DNA of 50,015 nucleotides, taken from NCBI GenBank assembly GCA_027575765.1, contig JANBPT010000259.1, forward strand, positions 1 through 50,015, written 5' to 3'. The position numbers and the translations under genes are program-made. The notes below the pieces were generated by a model, which did not search any database, had not been told where the DNA came from, and saw only the letters and a program-made list of their open reading frames with translations. Every line of letters starts with the position of its first letter. The first letter of the stretch is position 1. The DNA is from Tieghemiomyces parasiticus. Lineage: Eukaryota; Kickxellomycota; Dimargaritomycetes; Dimargaritales; Dimargaritaceae. Shown piece by piece: positions 20,987-32,897 of the stretch.

Positions 20987-23900
20987 GTCGGAAAATGCCA
21001 AGCCTATTTGTAGATAGATTACATTGGCGATTATGAACTTTCAGTTATCTGAGGGAGAGTGTCTCGGACAAATCTTATAGATTGCTTAATGTTTTATTAT
21101 TTTTACAAATTTTCATTGGAAACTCGACCTCCCTTGCTCTCAAGTAGTTCCAGCAATAGTCTTCTGTGAGCTCAATAACCGGGTATATAATCCAGCAACC
21201 CTTTAGCTCCAAACTTGGATACACCTATTATAAAAAATGGATTGACATGATGCGTGGGCCCCAGGCTTAGTACCGCGGATAGTCCTGGCTGCCCTCCTGA
21301 TCAAGCGGATGGCGGTCCCACCCCCCCCCCAAAGGAGAGCGCTAGATGAGTCAGTTCCGTGAAAGATAGGGCAGAAACGGAGGAATACCACTGGATCTCA
21401 AGGCCACATTTCCCACCAATGGTTCATATTTAATTATTTGGGCGACCGGTAGAGGATGTCCAGGGGAACCCATGACTCGGGGATATGTTGTTGAGACGGC
21501 CAGGTTCCAAATTACTTAACCGTGCTGCGAATTACCCCCGTCACTCGCCGGTCTAGAGTTAACGAATTAGATCCGTGCGGTGAAATTGTATCGTGGCATC
21601 CTTCACTCGTAGCATTTTACTTATTCATTCTTCGATGCAGAAAATTAACTCGTCTCAAACACCTAAACAAAAGCCGTCGCTTGGCTAGTTTGGTTTAGCT
21701 CTCTTCTCGCCTATTTATCCCCCTCTTTCCCTTTTTTGGGATGTAGCCGAATGGAGTTTCAATTGTCCGCGCGGGCAAATAAGGAGGTACTAGCGTAGCG
21801 GAGGGGGGGAGACTTACGGCAACATTTCGACGTCGGAAGTGAATGATCGATCCGGGCCTTGAATCCACCCGTGCCCAGCCACCAGCAGCCCATGGGTATT
21901 TTTCTGTGCCGAGTCTAATCATACATGTGTCTTTAACTAGACCAAGTTGCCCGGTTGATGTTGGCGGTCTCTGCGGCGACTGTGATGCCCTAAATGAAAT
22001 TGTTGTCGATAGATGTCGGATGATAGTGACTTAGACAGGTACTATTCCGGATCCGCTACTGTTTGGTTTGTGCCTGCCGAATTTCATGTTTCTATCGACC
22101 CAGCTTCCTCGGTCTTTTTTATCCACAGGCAAAAGCATTAAACGAGTGGGAAAACAACACGGTATACCTTGCCCTTTTACCCCGAGTCTAAATAAAATGG
22201 CCAATCCAACTCTAATAGAGACATAAAGGTAGGGATTATTAGGTCCATCATAATGGTCTTGGAGACGTCTTGGCTATTCACATATATTCCGCTCCCCTTT
22301 TGTTTTCCCCACTTGAACTGACACCGATCTAGCGGTACTGATCTTCACAGGCGCAGATCAGCAAGGGTCTAGCGGCGTGGTCGGATAATCTCTTATCTCT
22401 CCTCTCCCTATAGCGCTAGAGATGGCGTGCTTCGGGAAGGTCCGGATCCTAAAACAGTCACAATGGTGCCGACGTGATTGTCGGCCTATAAAGGTGGTTT
22501 AATTGGTGCTTACCACATTCACCACTACTAGCCGTTATCCAATTATACGAATGTAAGGACCAGGGAGGGGAAAAGCTGTTGCCATGAATTGCCTTCTAGA
22601 CCGAGATCAAGCTTCTATTTCCGCTACATGGGGCAGGAGAAGGTCGAGGAGAGAGGATGGTTGCTTATTGTCCCGTGTTACGTAGGTTAGAGGAGTGATT
22701 GCGTACAATGGAAGGCTGGGTAAGATGTTGACCATCAAGACATTCTCTCCAGCCACCTCCTGGCCAGCTGTTGACCCCTTCACACAATACTTGCTAAACC
22801 AATGGGCTAATCCTCAACTACTGTGTCCGTTTAGATTGAGACTGGCCTTATTCTAAGCAGCCCCTTCACGGCCAATGGAGGAACGCTAACGAGTCATGTT
22901 AGCCCTCTGACAGGCGTGGTGTGAGACGTTCTTATCAGTTGAGTTGCATGATACTTTAGTGGTAGCTGGCTGGATGGGGAAGTATAAAGCGGGGTTGGGG
23001 TATATTGTATATATTTATAGATATGTTGGCTGGTAACGATCGCGAAGTGGAAAGCAAACAGGTTGGTGGTTGTAGTAGAAACGGGGGTTCTATCAGCTCG
23101 AGGCGCAGCGCGGTGTACCTTAAATAGACGGACCAACGGCGTCACAGTCCTAGACGATATAAGGTCGAGATGAGGGTACCAAATGGACAGCTGGATTCGC
23201 GTTCGTTGTAGGGAGAATAACTAACTGGTTACCTTGAAGAGCCGAACGTGAATCACTAGTCAACTGCGATCGAGAGGGTGGCGAAGTTAATGCAATGCCG
23301 GCTGTTGTTATTTTTCAGCCCGGGAAAAGCCGACCGTAAATAGCGGAAGTACACATTTGAGGATTAATTGTGACGGTACTACTAACGCCGGAATCGTAAC
23401 AAGTTTAATGGCCTGATGTCACCATAAAGCTTAGCCAACCGAAGCCTATTCCGGCAAGAGATATCAAATTAAGGCATGTAGTCTTTTTTTATGTTTTCAC
23501 GCACTGGCGACCTAGAACATCTGGTATTTGGAAGACTATGGCTAAGAACCGCCGTGGCTGTTTGTAAAGCATAAACAGAGCGCTTTTACTCTCTAGCCTA
23601 GCTATGCAACTAATATCATTCGCAGCCAACGGCAAACTTAGGCAATCACCTGGTAAGGGGCCCTGATTTACTGTGGGACGGCTCTAGTCATCTACGGGGC
23701 CTCGAAAAAATAACTCATATCTCGTTTCGACATCTCAGGTCAAGTCAACCATTTACCAACCTCTCGTCGCTGCCTGAAACCCATGGCGAGTTGTATCTAG
23801 TTGTTGTTTCTTTGTGTTTCGGTGCAGAAAGCGTGATTGATAGTTTGTAAACTTTACTGCAACCGTCACATTCACATCTCCTCGCACTACCCACAGGTAC

Positions 23901-26900
23901 ACCGTCAATGGTCACACCCGACTGGTCGAAGCGGCTCGGGAGGCCGGGGAGAAACTCAGGTTCCAACACGCTCGAATCGATTCTATCGCTTAAGATAAAA
24001 ATGATGCATAAAAATATCCGTACAGTTTGCCGCAGCCCATGATCTCCGCCCCAATATTGATTGGCACCGCATGAGAAGTCTACCATCCAGTTCCCCCGCG
24101 ACTCGAGGGCGGACGCCTCCTCCTCCCCCCGCCAAAGGCTACTCCTCCAGGCGCAAGTAGTGCAGAGGGTAAGAAGAAGGGCCTTCCATCTTTCCCAGCC
24201 ACCTGGTCACAAGAGCGAACAGTCATCAGCGTTTTAGCGTCTCCTCCTCCTCCCTTATCCTCGGTAGCTGGTTCGCTGGCTAATCCCGAAGGTACCAGCC
24301 ATCCACCTATCGTTTTCGCCCTCTCCCCTTGGCCCTTGTCCCTTCTCATCCCTACGTCAGTTTAATATACGGTGCTCAGCTCTTCCCCTCCCCCGGGGGG
24401 TCCTCACCGCCCTTCCTCTCTCTCTGTCTTCACTTCTGTTACTCTAGGTGAATTTCACGAATGGGCTTCATATCTCTCCCCACCGCAGCACGCTCACGAA
24501 CCACCCGCCACGTCATTCAGACTTGTCCCTGCCGTGCCTCTCCCCTCCTTTATCGGGCCTGGCACGCTCGTCTCTACGCATGGATAATATACGGCATCGG
24601 GTACTTCAACACGAAACGAAGCGGCAGGTTCCCAAGTCCGCAGCACAGGACACACGATCAGCTTGCCATGCTACTCCCTACCCCGCCTCTTCCATGCTTG
24701 GTGACCTGTTTGGGCAGGCCGATGGGCGGCGAATTTACGGTCTAGCCACTCCTCGCTTAATAATTATGCCCCGCCCCCCTCTTCACATACACGCACCCAC
24801 CCACATACACACACTCCATGAGGAATGTTGGGAGCTCAGGGATAGTTACAGTGGGCGGGACGTGGCAAGCAGATGTCATTCTCGAATGCAGTCATTAGTC
24901 GCTTCGGACTACGCCATAGGCTCCGACTGTACCCATATAAATATTGAGCCACCGGTGGTACCTCGTATTCCGGATACTATTTTCGTCCCAGCGCTTAGTA
25001 GTGACACACCAGTCACCCCCGAACCACCATTAATCAGTTTACAGTCTCGGTACTCTATCCGTTCTCCCACTAGTACCCTTTTATCGGCCCACCCATCTAC
25101 CTTGCGCACTACCTATCAAGCCTGTCTATTTATTATATATATATATTTAACTGCATTGCCTTCAATAGGTCCCATATAACCCTACGTTTCCCAGAGCCCT
25201 ATAAGGAACAACTCCCCTGGCCACGCTTTCGTCACGCTGAAGATTATCAACCTCAACTTCTTCTCTTGCAGAATTACATTCAGACTCCACTCTCATCACC
25301 TCAGTTACCTGTATTTGCCCACCTCGTTGGCCGGAAACTCCGTCCACGCTTGGCTTAGCCCGCAGCCAGGTTCTGTGAACAGGTCCACGTGCCCTCCATC
25401 CCCCTCCCATTCACTATTATATACGGAAGCAGGCCCGAGGTGTTTACCCGAATTCCGTTACCTCTTGATTTCCCTCGTCGCCTTCCTTTCCCGTCCTTTA
25501 TTCGTCGACTAACGTCGGGAAGAGCTCGATCCATCGATTTCCCGATTGCCCGCCCCATCCCTCCCTATATACCGTTGAATTGCGTATACCGGTAAGTGGC
25601 CTTGACGCCATGTCGTCTTTGGGATGGGTGAGCAGCTTCCCATTGTAGCCATATTCCGTATTCTCGCATGAAGTCGTAGTCGGGCCCCCAACTGTGTCGA
25701 TGCCTCTCGAGACTTTGATATACGCCTTTCATAGACCACCCCAACGCCTATGGCCCGATGGTTTTTTTGGCTCCTTCCTTATTAACACATCCGTGCTTGA
25801 CAAACTTGTGCCAATTCGTGCGTCCCTCTAGATAATTTTTTTGAACGAGCAGCCTCCCTATTCATGAATTTCAGGTAAGTTCAATTTTATTTTAATCCTT
25901 AATTGATGGGCGGAGTTGCGGGTCGAATTGTTCTATTTTTATCATACATTTCTATTCTATATATCCATCCTTTTCATCTACCGAGGGCGACAGGTTTTGA
26001 GAGGTGTTGATCCCTGTCGTCATTGCCGACGACAGTAAACTCCAGGGAACCCAAAAGCGGTGGTGAGGGATGCGGATGGTGTGAGGTAGAGCCCGTTTAC
26101 GTTGGGGAGGGGACTTCTCCCCGCCTACGAGCTTAGCTTGTTTATTTCTCATGGGGCTGCCTTCCATAGTGGTTAGGTTCAGCGGTAACGAGGTGACGAA
26201 CGACCTCGGCTTGGCATGTTCTGGTGGCAAGACTAGTCCCATTGTGACGGTACGTTAGTGATTTCATTTATCAATATGGTGGCGCGCCTTCACTACTTTC
26301 TTATCCATCTGTAACCAATTGTGATTTACACGTCACCCTGGTAGCGATTGAGGTTAGATTCTGGATGGGGTTGAGGCCAACGGACATCTCCGGACCCTAG
26401 AGTCGACCCACCCCGCTACCATTATCACTTCGCACATACTTCGCTACATCAATTCGTTTGGCTATCCGTGACCCGCCTAGGCTCCAACGTTCTTCCTTCA
26501 CCAATGTGCCCTTACACAGGGCTTTCAAGGGCGTTTCGGTGTCGACAGGCGGGCACCCGCTTTTTCCCGAAGGCTTCTGAGCACTCGCTTTTTATCGACA
26601 ACTGACAACTTGGCCCGTAGTACGGCCGCCAGCCTCTGTGTGGGTGTGCGTGTAACGTATTCAGCGGCGTCCGTTGGATCAAACCCCGGACGTGCCACAC
26701 ACACATTTGCAGTCTCCCATCACCACCTTCCTCCTCCTCCGTCTCTCAACCTACCGGCTGAAGGTTCGCCAAAGTTGGTACCCACCTGCCGCCATTGCAT
26801 CTTCCGATTAGTCTTGCTTTCTTGGGATGTGGTTGGTCGTTGTCCGACTTTTTCTTCTACCCTCCTGCCCGTTTCAAGTGTCTGATTATCGCCGGCTTAT

Positions 26901-29777
26901 GGTGGCGGCGGGAATGATGGTAGTGGCACGCTTCGCTTCCCTAAAAAAAACTGTCTTTTAAGTTGCTTTACCCCCCCCCCCTTCTCTTCCCGCCTGCCTG
27001 TGCATGCGATCGTGGCTCCGCTTCGAGAGCGCTATTCGATGGCCTCGGTTACACTGGCGAACTTGGTATTCTCACATAATCCTCTCTCTCTCTCTGTACT
27101 CTCGTGGCGGACCGGCAAGGTTTGATCTATTTTTTGCATCGTATCGCGACTTCCACTTCACCATCCCTCCCCTTCATCTCCCCGTTTGGCACTATTCAGC
27201 CTCCGCCTCGGTCGGGCATATATCTGCTTCTCCTTCAAAAGCCCTAGCCCCTCTGCGCAACTATCATCTTTAAACTATACTTCTCACACTGCACCCCTCG
27301 ACTTCTTCTGGCCTGCCTTCATCCTTTAGCCGTTTCTATTTATTTATATACTATCCCTGGTGCGTATCTGACCTCTTGGCATTACAGTTAGACGTCGCGT
27401 CCTAGTCACATCATTCCTTCTATGTATTTAGTTTCACCACGGTAGTGTCAAGAATACGCCGCGCGTCCTTGATTACAAACCCACACTCACATCAGCATTT
27501 TCCGACTCGCCATTCTTGACAGTCGTAGCCTACCCCTCCTCCCCCCCTGGCTATTCACGATTTCGACAATCGACCAGTGGTTTTTCCTCTCGTCTACTCT
27601 GACACACTTTCCCCAGGTTGTACCCCACAGGCTACGCGTAATTCTTGACCCGCCTTTCGTGCTCCGCAGCCTTACTCTCGTTCTCACCCGTTCATTCCAT
27701 TTCGCCTTGTCCTCCTAACATTCCTTGAACAATCAAAATACCTCCCTTCACCTATATAACCAGTCAACCTGCTTCCTCCTTCACTCTATTTTTACTCACT
27801 TTTAGTTACCAACCTCTCGGCCAGCTCTAGGCTTTACCCAATTCCCCTACATCGATGAACGTTATTATTGCAGCCTGATTTTTATTTTGTAGCATTATAT
27901 CTCCAATGTCCCTTGTCGTTGGCTGTTTTACAGTTGCATATAATTCATGGTCACCTATTGCTCACACTTCGCACCTTTCTCGCCCTACCTCAACACCAAC
28001 TGTTGTTTCTTTTGCATACACCTTAGCTTGTAGATTTGGTAGGCTAACCTCAATAGCCCCTGACCCCTCACCGTTACCTTGGACCGCTGGCCTCCTTATC
28101 AGGCCCCTCCCCTGACCGTAGCGATACCTGCCAGGCCCTACATCACCTGCTCCATCCTTCACGTACGCACTCTGACATCGTTAGGTGCACAACCACAGCG
28201 GCCACCACAGCCATTATCGGTAAGTTTACGATCTAACCAGTCCTTTAGTGACACCATTCTTCTTTTCCTCATTGCTATCACCCTATGCCTGCAAGGCTAA
28301 TAATGGCTATTTATTTTTTCTCTAAAGTGCTCTGGGGCTGGGTACCCCTTACGCAGCCTATACTATATTAGGTACCTGCATGGGCAAGTGGGTTGCGACG
28401 GCGGTACCATTTTCCTTGATGCGTAAACTAGGTCTTTGTTCCCTTCCCCTGACGTGGTCTGCCGTGGGGCCGGTGAGTTGACACATTCCGTTCTCATCCT
28501 CCAGCGGTACGCACAATCCAGTGTGCAACGGCTGGGCTGGCTTGGAATGCTGAGTTGGGGTTGACCGGCCCGTTGGTCCGTCGCTTTTGAACCAGATTCT
28601 TACCCCCCTCCCCTTTGCCTGCAGCAGAGCACTTGTGATCGAGCTGCATCCGACGGAGGTGTCGGTATTGGTGTCAGGTCTGGCCTCCGGAGGTTTTTCT
28701 TTGTTGATGGCTACCCGGCCTCCAGGGTTAAGAATGGAGTGGGGTGTTACGAAGCGGTGGGTCCGGTCCGCTCAGGTCGATCCAACCCGATTACTTGGTG
28801 CGGTGGCGTACTTAGCAGCCCCTTCCCCGTCTACCCTGCGGCGACCCACAGGCTGTGGCGAATTTTCCATCGTCGCATTTGCGTGACGAGTCTATGTCAC
28901 ACCCCGTAGGCCAAGGGATTTAAAAATCGCGGTCGTTGTCTGGTCTCTCCATCTTTACTTCGTATACCCTCCCTCCAATCTCATTTAACCCACGCCTTAT
29001 TATGTAGCGTCGCAGATCCTTCTCGCCCCTCCTGCCCTGCCGCCTATAGTGAGACGATCAACTAATCACCCACCCCATTCCACCCACCAACTTCGCCTGC
29101 ACCCACCAGCCAACCGCTACCCCCACGTTCACCCAATTCGGCCGTTGCCCGCCCGTCATTACGATTGGATCTTCACTACCGCACCAGTATCCGGTTCGTC
29201 TCTATTTTTACCCGCCTCCACACGAATCTATCTAATTTCACAGTCACAGCCGCCGCAATCCGTTGTTTGTGTCCGCCTGTCCGGCCATTAGCACCCTAGC
29301 CCAAGCCTACAGTGCCATTTAATCTCCTCCTCCTCCGGACCTCGGTTGGCTTTCGTCCTTTCCTATTCGTCGGCCCATCCAAACTATGCCCACGGTTGTC
29401 AAGGTCTTTGCCGCTACCCTCTTGGCCCCGCACTGATTGTCACCCCCCAGACCTTGTCCTCGGAGGTACCGCTAAACCGGTTATTCTTCCGCCTCCGTTT
29501 TTTTCTTTTAAACTTCACGCCACTTCACCCAATCCCCTCCTCGGTGCCGCGTTTACACCTCGGCCGCGTTCCCGGCGTCTCAACTTCTTTCCGGTCCGCA
29601 CCCGCTACCATTGGCGCGTTGGCCAAAATCCACACCCCTGATTCGCCAGCTCGGTGCCCAAAAGTCTTTGCCCCTCCTCTGCTCAGCCGTTCTTGCCTCC
29701 CCATTTGTTGTCCAATCTTTGATTTTTTTTCCTCGCCTCACCCTTGCGCGCAGCAGTCTATTTTCTCCGCCTGCATC

Positions 29778-31937
29778 ATGTCTCGCCTCGCTTCGCCCGA
29801 TCGCCGAGCACCGCCCTCCTATTCGGCCACCTTGGGCACCTCTGCTCCCCCCTCTTCGTCGCTGACCAAGGCCGGTCACAACCTATCGCAGTGGTTCCAC
29901 GACCGCTTATTTAAACCCGACTTCCGCCACGGTTATTTGCCCCGCGACCCTTCCCCGCCCGCACTTCTTGCCTCGCGCCTGTCTACTATCGACGCCTACC
30001 GGAACTTCATACCCGGCTCGTGCCACCGCTACCCTGTGACACATACTCCCGCAGCCTCTTCCTGCTCCTCCTCCCCTCGCGCGTCGTCCTGCGAGGCCGT
30101 TTCGTCCCCCCACCACATCCCTTCTCCAAACGGCCCGTTGCCCCTGCCGACCGCGACCCTGGACGGCTACTTTGCCCCGCCCCTGTCCGCTTTCACTAGC
30201 CCGTCCCACACGCCTCCGGCTTCCCGCCCGGTTTCCGTCTACACTTCACCCGGCGGCCTGGCCCCTGCGCGCTGGTCCTCAGCTAACGTCATCGATCCCA
30301 CCCCCTCCCTACTCAGCCGCCTCCACCCCGCCCGGTTGGAGACCGCTGAGGCCATTCCCACCCTTAGCGTCACCGACGACGACTGCGAGCGTTCTTCCCC
30401 TTCCCCTTCCTCGTCGTCACCTTCCGTCGGCCCGTCTGCCGCTGACACCCACCCGCTCCGTCGGTGCTCCACCGCCTCCCAGCTTCCCACTTCTACATCG
30501 CGGCCCGCCTCTTTCTACCACCTACTGCCAATGAAACCTGCCCCAGCGGTTGAGATTGTCGTGTTTGACAACCCGCTCGTCATTCGCGGTAACGCAGATG
30601 AAGCCGCCGGTAGTCTCCTGCGTGGCCAACTTGTCCTGCGCCTCCACGACACCATCAAGATCAAGAGTATCAACCTGCGCCTGAAGGGCCGCGAGCATGT
30701 ATTTTGGTCTGAAGGGTTCGGCAACCACCAGTCCCTGTTCCGGGAGAAGCGCGACCTGATTGACCACGAGTGGTCGTTCCTGGATTCCGCAACGACCCCT
30801 GTCGCCTCCCCGTCCGCTTCCCCGTCCCTCTCTTCAGCAACCAAACAAAAGAAGAACCACGCCCACCCGTTTGGACCTGGCGAGTACGTCTACGACTTTG
30901 ACCTGGTCATCCCTGGCGATCTCCCGGAGACGACCCACACCGAGCACGGGCACGTAACCTACAAGCTCAAGGCGGTCGTGGAGCGCACGACTTTCCACAT
31001 GAACATGGTCCATGAGACCGTACTTCCCGTCAAGCGCCAGCCCCTTCCCTCCAGCACCGAGTGGCTGCAGTCCCTGGTAATTGAGGACAGCTGGGAACCC
31101 TACATCACGTACCAGATCAACGCGCCTTCCAAAATTTATTCAGATGGTACCACCATTCCGCTGTCCCTCAACTTCACCCCGCAGACCAAGGGCGTGCGCG
31201 TCCTGGCCGCGTCGGCCCTGCTCAAGGAGTACGTGCGATACACCACCTCAGACCGGTTCTCCGTGCGCCGGCTGAATCAGGTTATCACTCGTGTCGACAA
31301 GCACTTCCAGCCTCCGTCGGCCACCCGTGAAGGAGCTAACACGGACGACGTGTACGATGAGACCGGTGCTCTCCGCGCCGAGATCGCGCTCAAGGTGCCC
31401 CAGGCCTACCGCGAGGTCCAGTACGATGCATCGACCAACTTCATGGAGATTTCGCACAAACTCAAGGTCCTCATCAAACTGCGCGACCATAATCGCAAGG
31501 TCCACCACATTTATATCGCCGCTCCGGTGTGCATTATGCACGGTGACTTTGAAGAGGCCGCCACCCTGCCGCCATACATCCGCGCCGACCCTGACCATAC
31601 CTTACTCGTGGGTACCTCGGTCGGTGACGTCGATTCACCCGCCGCTTCAGCTGTACCCTACGTGGCTTCCCGGTTCACTGGAGCAAGCGCCGGCCTACTA
31701 CAGACCGTTCCTTCCGCCGGCGATTTTAGCGACCTCATGCACCACCGGTTCGTCGCCACCAGCCATCCCGGGTCGCCCGCCATTTCCCGTCGGGCCTCGC
31801 TCTCCACGCCTGAGCAAAGCAGTCTTGACCAGCAACTGTCGGTCACGGAATCGTCCGCGACCGTGTCCCCGCCGGTGTTTGGACTAACCCCGCCCCCACC
31901 ACCTTACTCTTTGGTGGTGACTAGCGGATCGCGGTAG
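29778..31937 (+). CDS. Arrestin-related trafficking adaptor (alpha-arrestin), paralogue 2
   Basis: A 719-residue single-exon protein starting at the first ATG (MSRLASPDRRAPPSY). The frame is open upstream to about 29346, but without an ATG. A Ser/Pro-rich disordered N-terminal third (about 1-250) precedes an arrestin N domain (about 254-430: AVEIVVFDNPLVIRG, LRLKGREHVFW, YVYDFDLVIPGDLPETTHTEH). An arrestin C domain (about 440-590) contains YDASTNFMEISHKLKVLIKL. Three candidate WW-docking motifs are visible: PPSY at residues 12-15, LPPY at about 597-600, and PPPPPY at about 705-710. Known family role: linking Rsp5/NEDD4 ligases to membrane cargo. It is a paralogue of the 426-residue protein at 17345; the extra N-terminal region and multiple PY motifs suggest a different cargo range or regulation by phosphorylation. 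Subgroup not assigned. Confidence 0.9.
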   Translation: MSRLASPDRRAPPSYSATLGTSAPPSSSLTKAGHNLSQWFHDRLFKPDFRHGYLPRDPSPPALLASRLSTIDAYRNFIPGSCHRYPVTHTPAASSCSSSPRASSCEAVSSPHHIPSPNGPLPLPTATLDGYFAPPLSAFTSPSHTPPASRPVSVYTSPGGLAPARWSSANVIDPTPSLLSRLHPARLETAEAIPTLSVTDDDCERSSPSPSSSSPSVGPSAADTHPLRRCSTASQLPTSTSRPASFYHLLPMKPAPAVEIVVFDNPLVIRGNADEAAGSLLRGQLVLRLHDTIKIKSINLRLKGREHVFWSEGFGNHQSLFREKRDLIDHEWSFLDSATTPVASPSASPSLSSATKQKKNHAHPFGPGEYVYDFDLVIPGDLPETTHTEHGHVTYKLKAVVERTTFHMNMVHETVLPVKRQPLPSSTEWLQSLVIEDSWEPYITYQINAPSKIYSDGTTIPLSLNFTPQTKGVRVLAASALLKEYVRYTTSDRFSVRRLNQVITRVDKHFQPPSATREGANTDDVYDETGALRAEIALKVPQAYREVQYDASTNFMEISHKLKVLIKLRDHNRKVHHIYIAAPVCIMHGDFEEAATLPPYIRADPDHTLLVGTSVGDVDSPAASAVPYVASRFTGASAGLLQTVPSAGDFSDLMHHRFVATSHPGSPAISRRASLSTPEQSSLDQQLSVTESSATVSPPVFGLTPPPPPYSLVVTSGSR

Positions 31938-32289
31938 CCTCATTACAGAAATCTTAGTTGACTTCCTTGTGTTTTATAATTCTGCTTCTCGCTTTTCTAG
32001 TGTTTAACTAGGCTGTTAATTTGAGTTGGATCACCCTCATTCTCTGTAATGCGCTATCGACTCTATTCTTTTTTTTATCCGTCGCCCACCTAGGGAGGTC
32101 AATACCATTTTTTTATGACCCTTGTTTAATGTCATCATCGAATCATCACTTGTATATCCCCTTAACACCCACACGTATATATACCAATGTCCATATAGTT
32201 GATCACTTGCAGTGCCATAATGAAGCATGATGGCTATGTACCTGGAAGTATAAGCGTAGTTCTAGGGCCTCCAGAACCTTGGGTGGCGA

Positions 32290-32404
32290 GTCAGTTTGGC
32301 CGAGTGGTTAAGGCGTTGGTCTTCTATCGACGATCCTGACCACGGACCGTGAGGGTAACCAATGGGGCTAAATCCCCTCGTGGGTTCGATTCCCGCAGCT
32401 GACA
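32290..32404 (+). tRNA. Class II tRNA with intron, anticodon read as TCT (Ser/Leu-type body)
   Basis: Folds as a class II tRNA. The acceptor pairs GTCAGTT (32290-32296) with AGCTGAC (32397-32403), discriminator A at 32404. The D arm is GCC-GAGTGGTTAA-GGC, the anticodon stem TTGGT/ACCAA, the long variable arm GGGG-CTAAAT-CCCC, and the T arm GTGGG-TTCGATT-CCCGC. Between the anticodon stem halves lie 37 nt. Placing the intron at the canonical site after position 37 gives loop CT-TCT-A/A with a 30-nt intron (327-356 of 32xxx) and anticodon TCT. The long variable arm belongs to Ser or Leu tRNAs, whereas TCT would read arginine AGA. The body resembles tRNA-Ser(GCT) with one base changed at position 34, but discriminator A is Leu-like. 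Real tRNA fold is secure; identity is not. Confidence 0.8.
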
Positions 32405-32535
32405 GCCACCTTTTTCAGCTAGGGCGTCGTTAAATTGATAGAGTAGACAATGTGTAGAGCAACTGGTTAGGCCGACTTGCAGAGGGCGGACTGCCATTCA
32501 ATAGCGCATAGTAGCGGTGGTTACAACTGGGAAGC

Positions 32536-32897
32536 TCAGATAAATCGCCAGCTCAATCTTGTAGCCATCAGGTTCTTGAGCCCGAGCGAGATATGGAGAA
32601 CGCTCAGTGGGATGCGTTGTGATGACCGTTCCGAGATCGGTAAATTGAGTCACCGCGGCGTCCACGTTATCTACGGAGATGGCAGTGTGGGTATAGCCCT
32701 AGCGATTAGCGCTTATGTCAAGGCCCCTGGCATCGGTATCCTCAGCGGTGTCTAAATAGTAGATAAGCTCCAACAGGGCCTCTCAGGAAAATACAACGGA
32801 AGTCGAGCATAAATCAGGCACATCGCCGACAGGCGGGACTTCGTCGGTGTAACCGAGTGTGCCGCCCATACAAGGACGCATCAGTCCGCAGCCTTGT
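32536..32897 (-). pseudogene. Glyoxalase I pseudogene (exon 3 relic)
   Basis: Minus-strand translation matches exon 3 of the intact glyoxalase I gene 2 kb away. Examples are LGYTDEVPPVGD against LGYSKEAPPSGD, ALLEL against AVLEL, GYTHTAISVDNVDAAV against GYGHIAIAVDNLDAAT, and EPDGYKIELA against DPDGYLVELV. The frame is broken by an in-frame stop (TAG at 32701-32699), and there are length changes around 32780-32830. Exons 1 and 2 are not seen; instead the similarity ends where a dispersed repeat begins at 32898. The copy is well diverged and so is an old duplication. Probably not expressed as a functional enzyme. Confidence 0.85.

Larger units (their letters stand above)
18626..29777. other. 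Gene-free region of about 11 kb
   Basis: No supported gene. It includes a (GGA)n tract at 19467-19492, an alternating CG-purine stretch at about 20056, a G-quadruplex-type motif at 20962-20986, a TATATATATA tract at about 25132-25148, and long C/T-rich plus-strand stretches from about 24300 and especially from 26690 to 29770, leading into the second arrestin gene. The longest open frame (24448-25179) has no recognisable motif. The right-hand part may be an unusually long promoter or leader. I see nothing I can name between about 19000 and 24000 apart from the listed repeats. Confidence 0.55.

Noticed and set aside
24448..25179. 243-codon open frame on the plus strand
   Set aside because: No motif or hydrophobic pattern, runs through a TATATATA tract and ends in low-complexity sequence; looks like chance in C/T-rich DNA.
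26635..26705. Possible tRNA-like fold (TGTGTGG pairing with CCACACA)
   Set aside because: The ends pair, but no proper D or T arm is present between them; treated as a chance inverted repeat.
29346..29777. N-terminal extension of the second arrestin frame
   Set aside because: The frame is open here but contains no ATG before 29778 and the sequence is C/T-rich leader.
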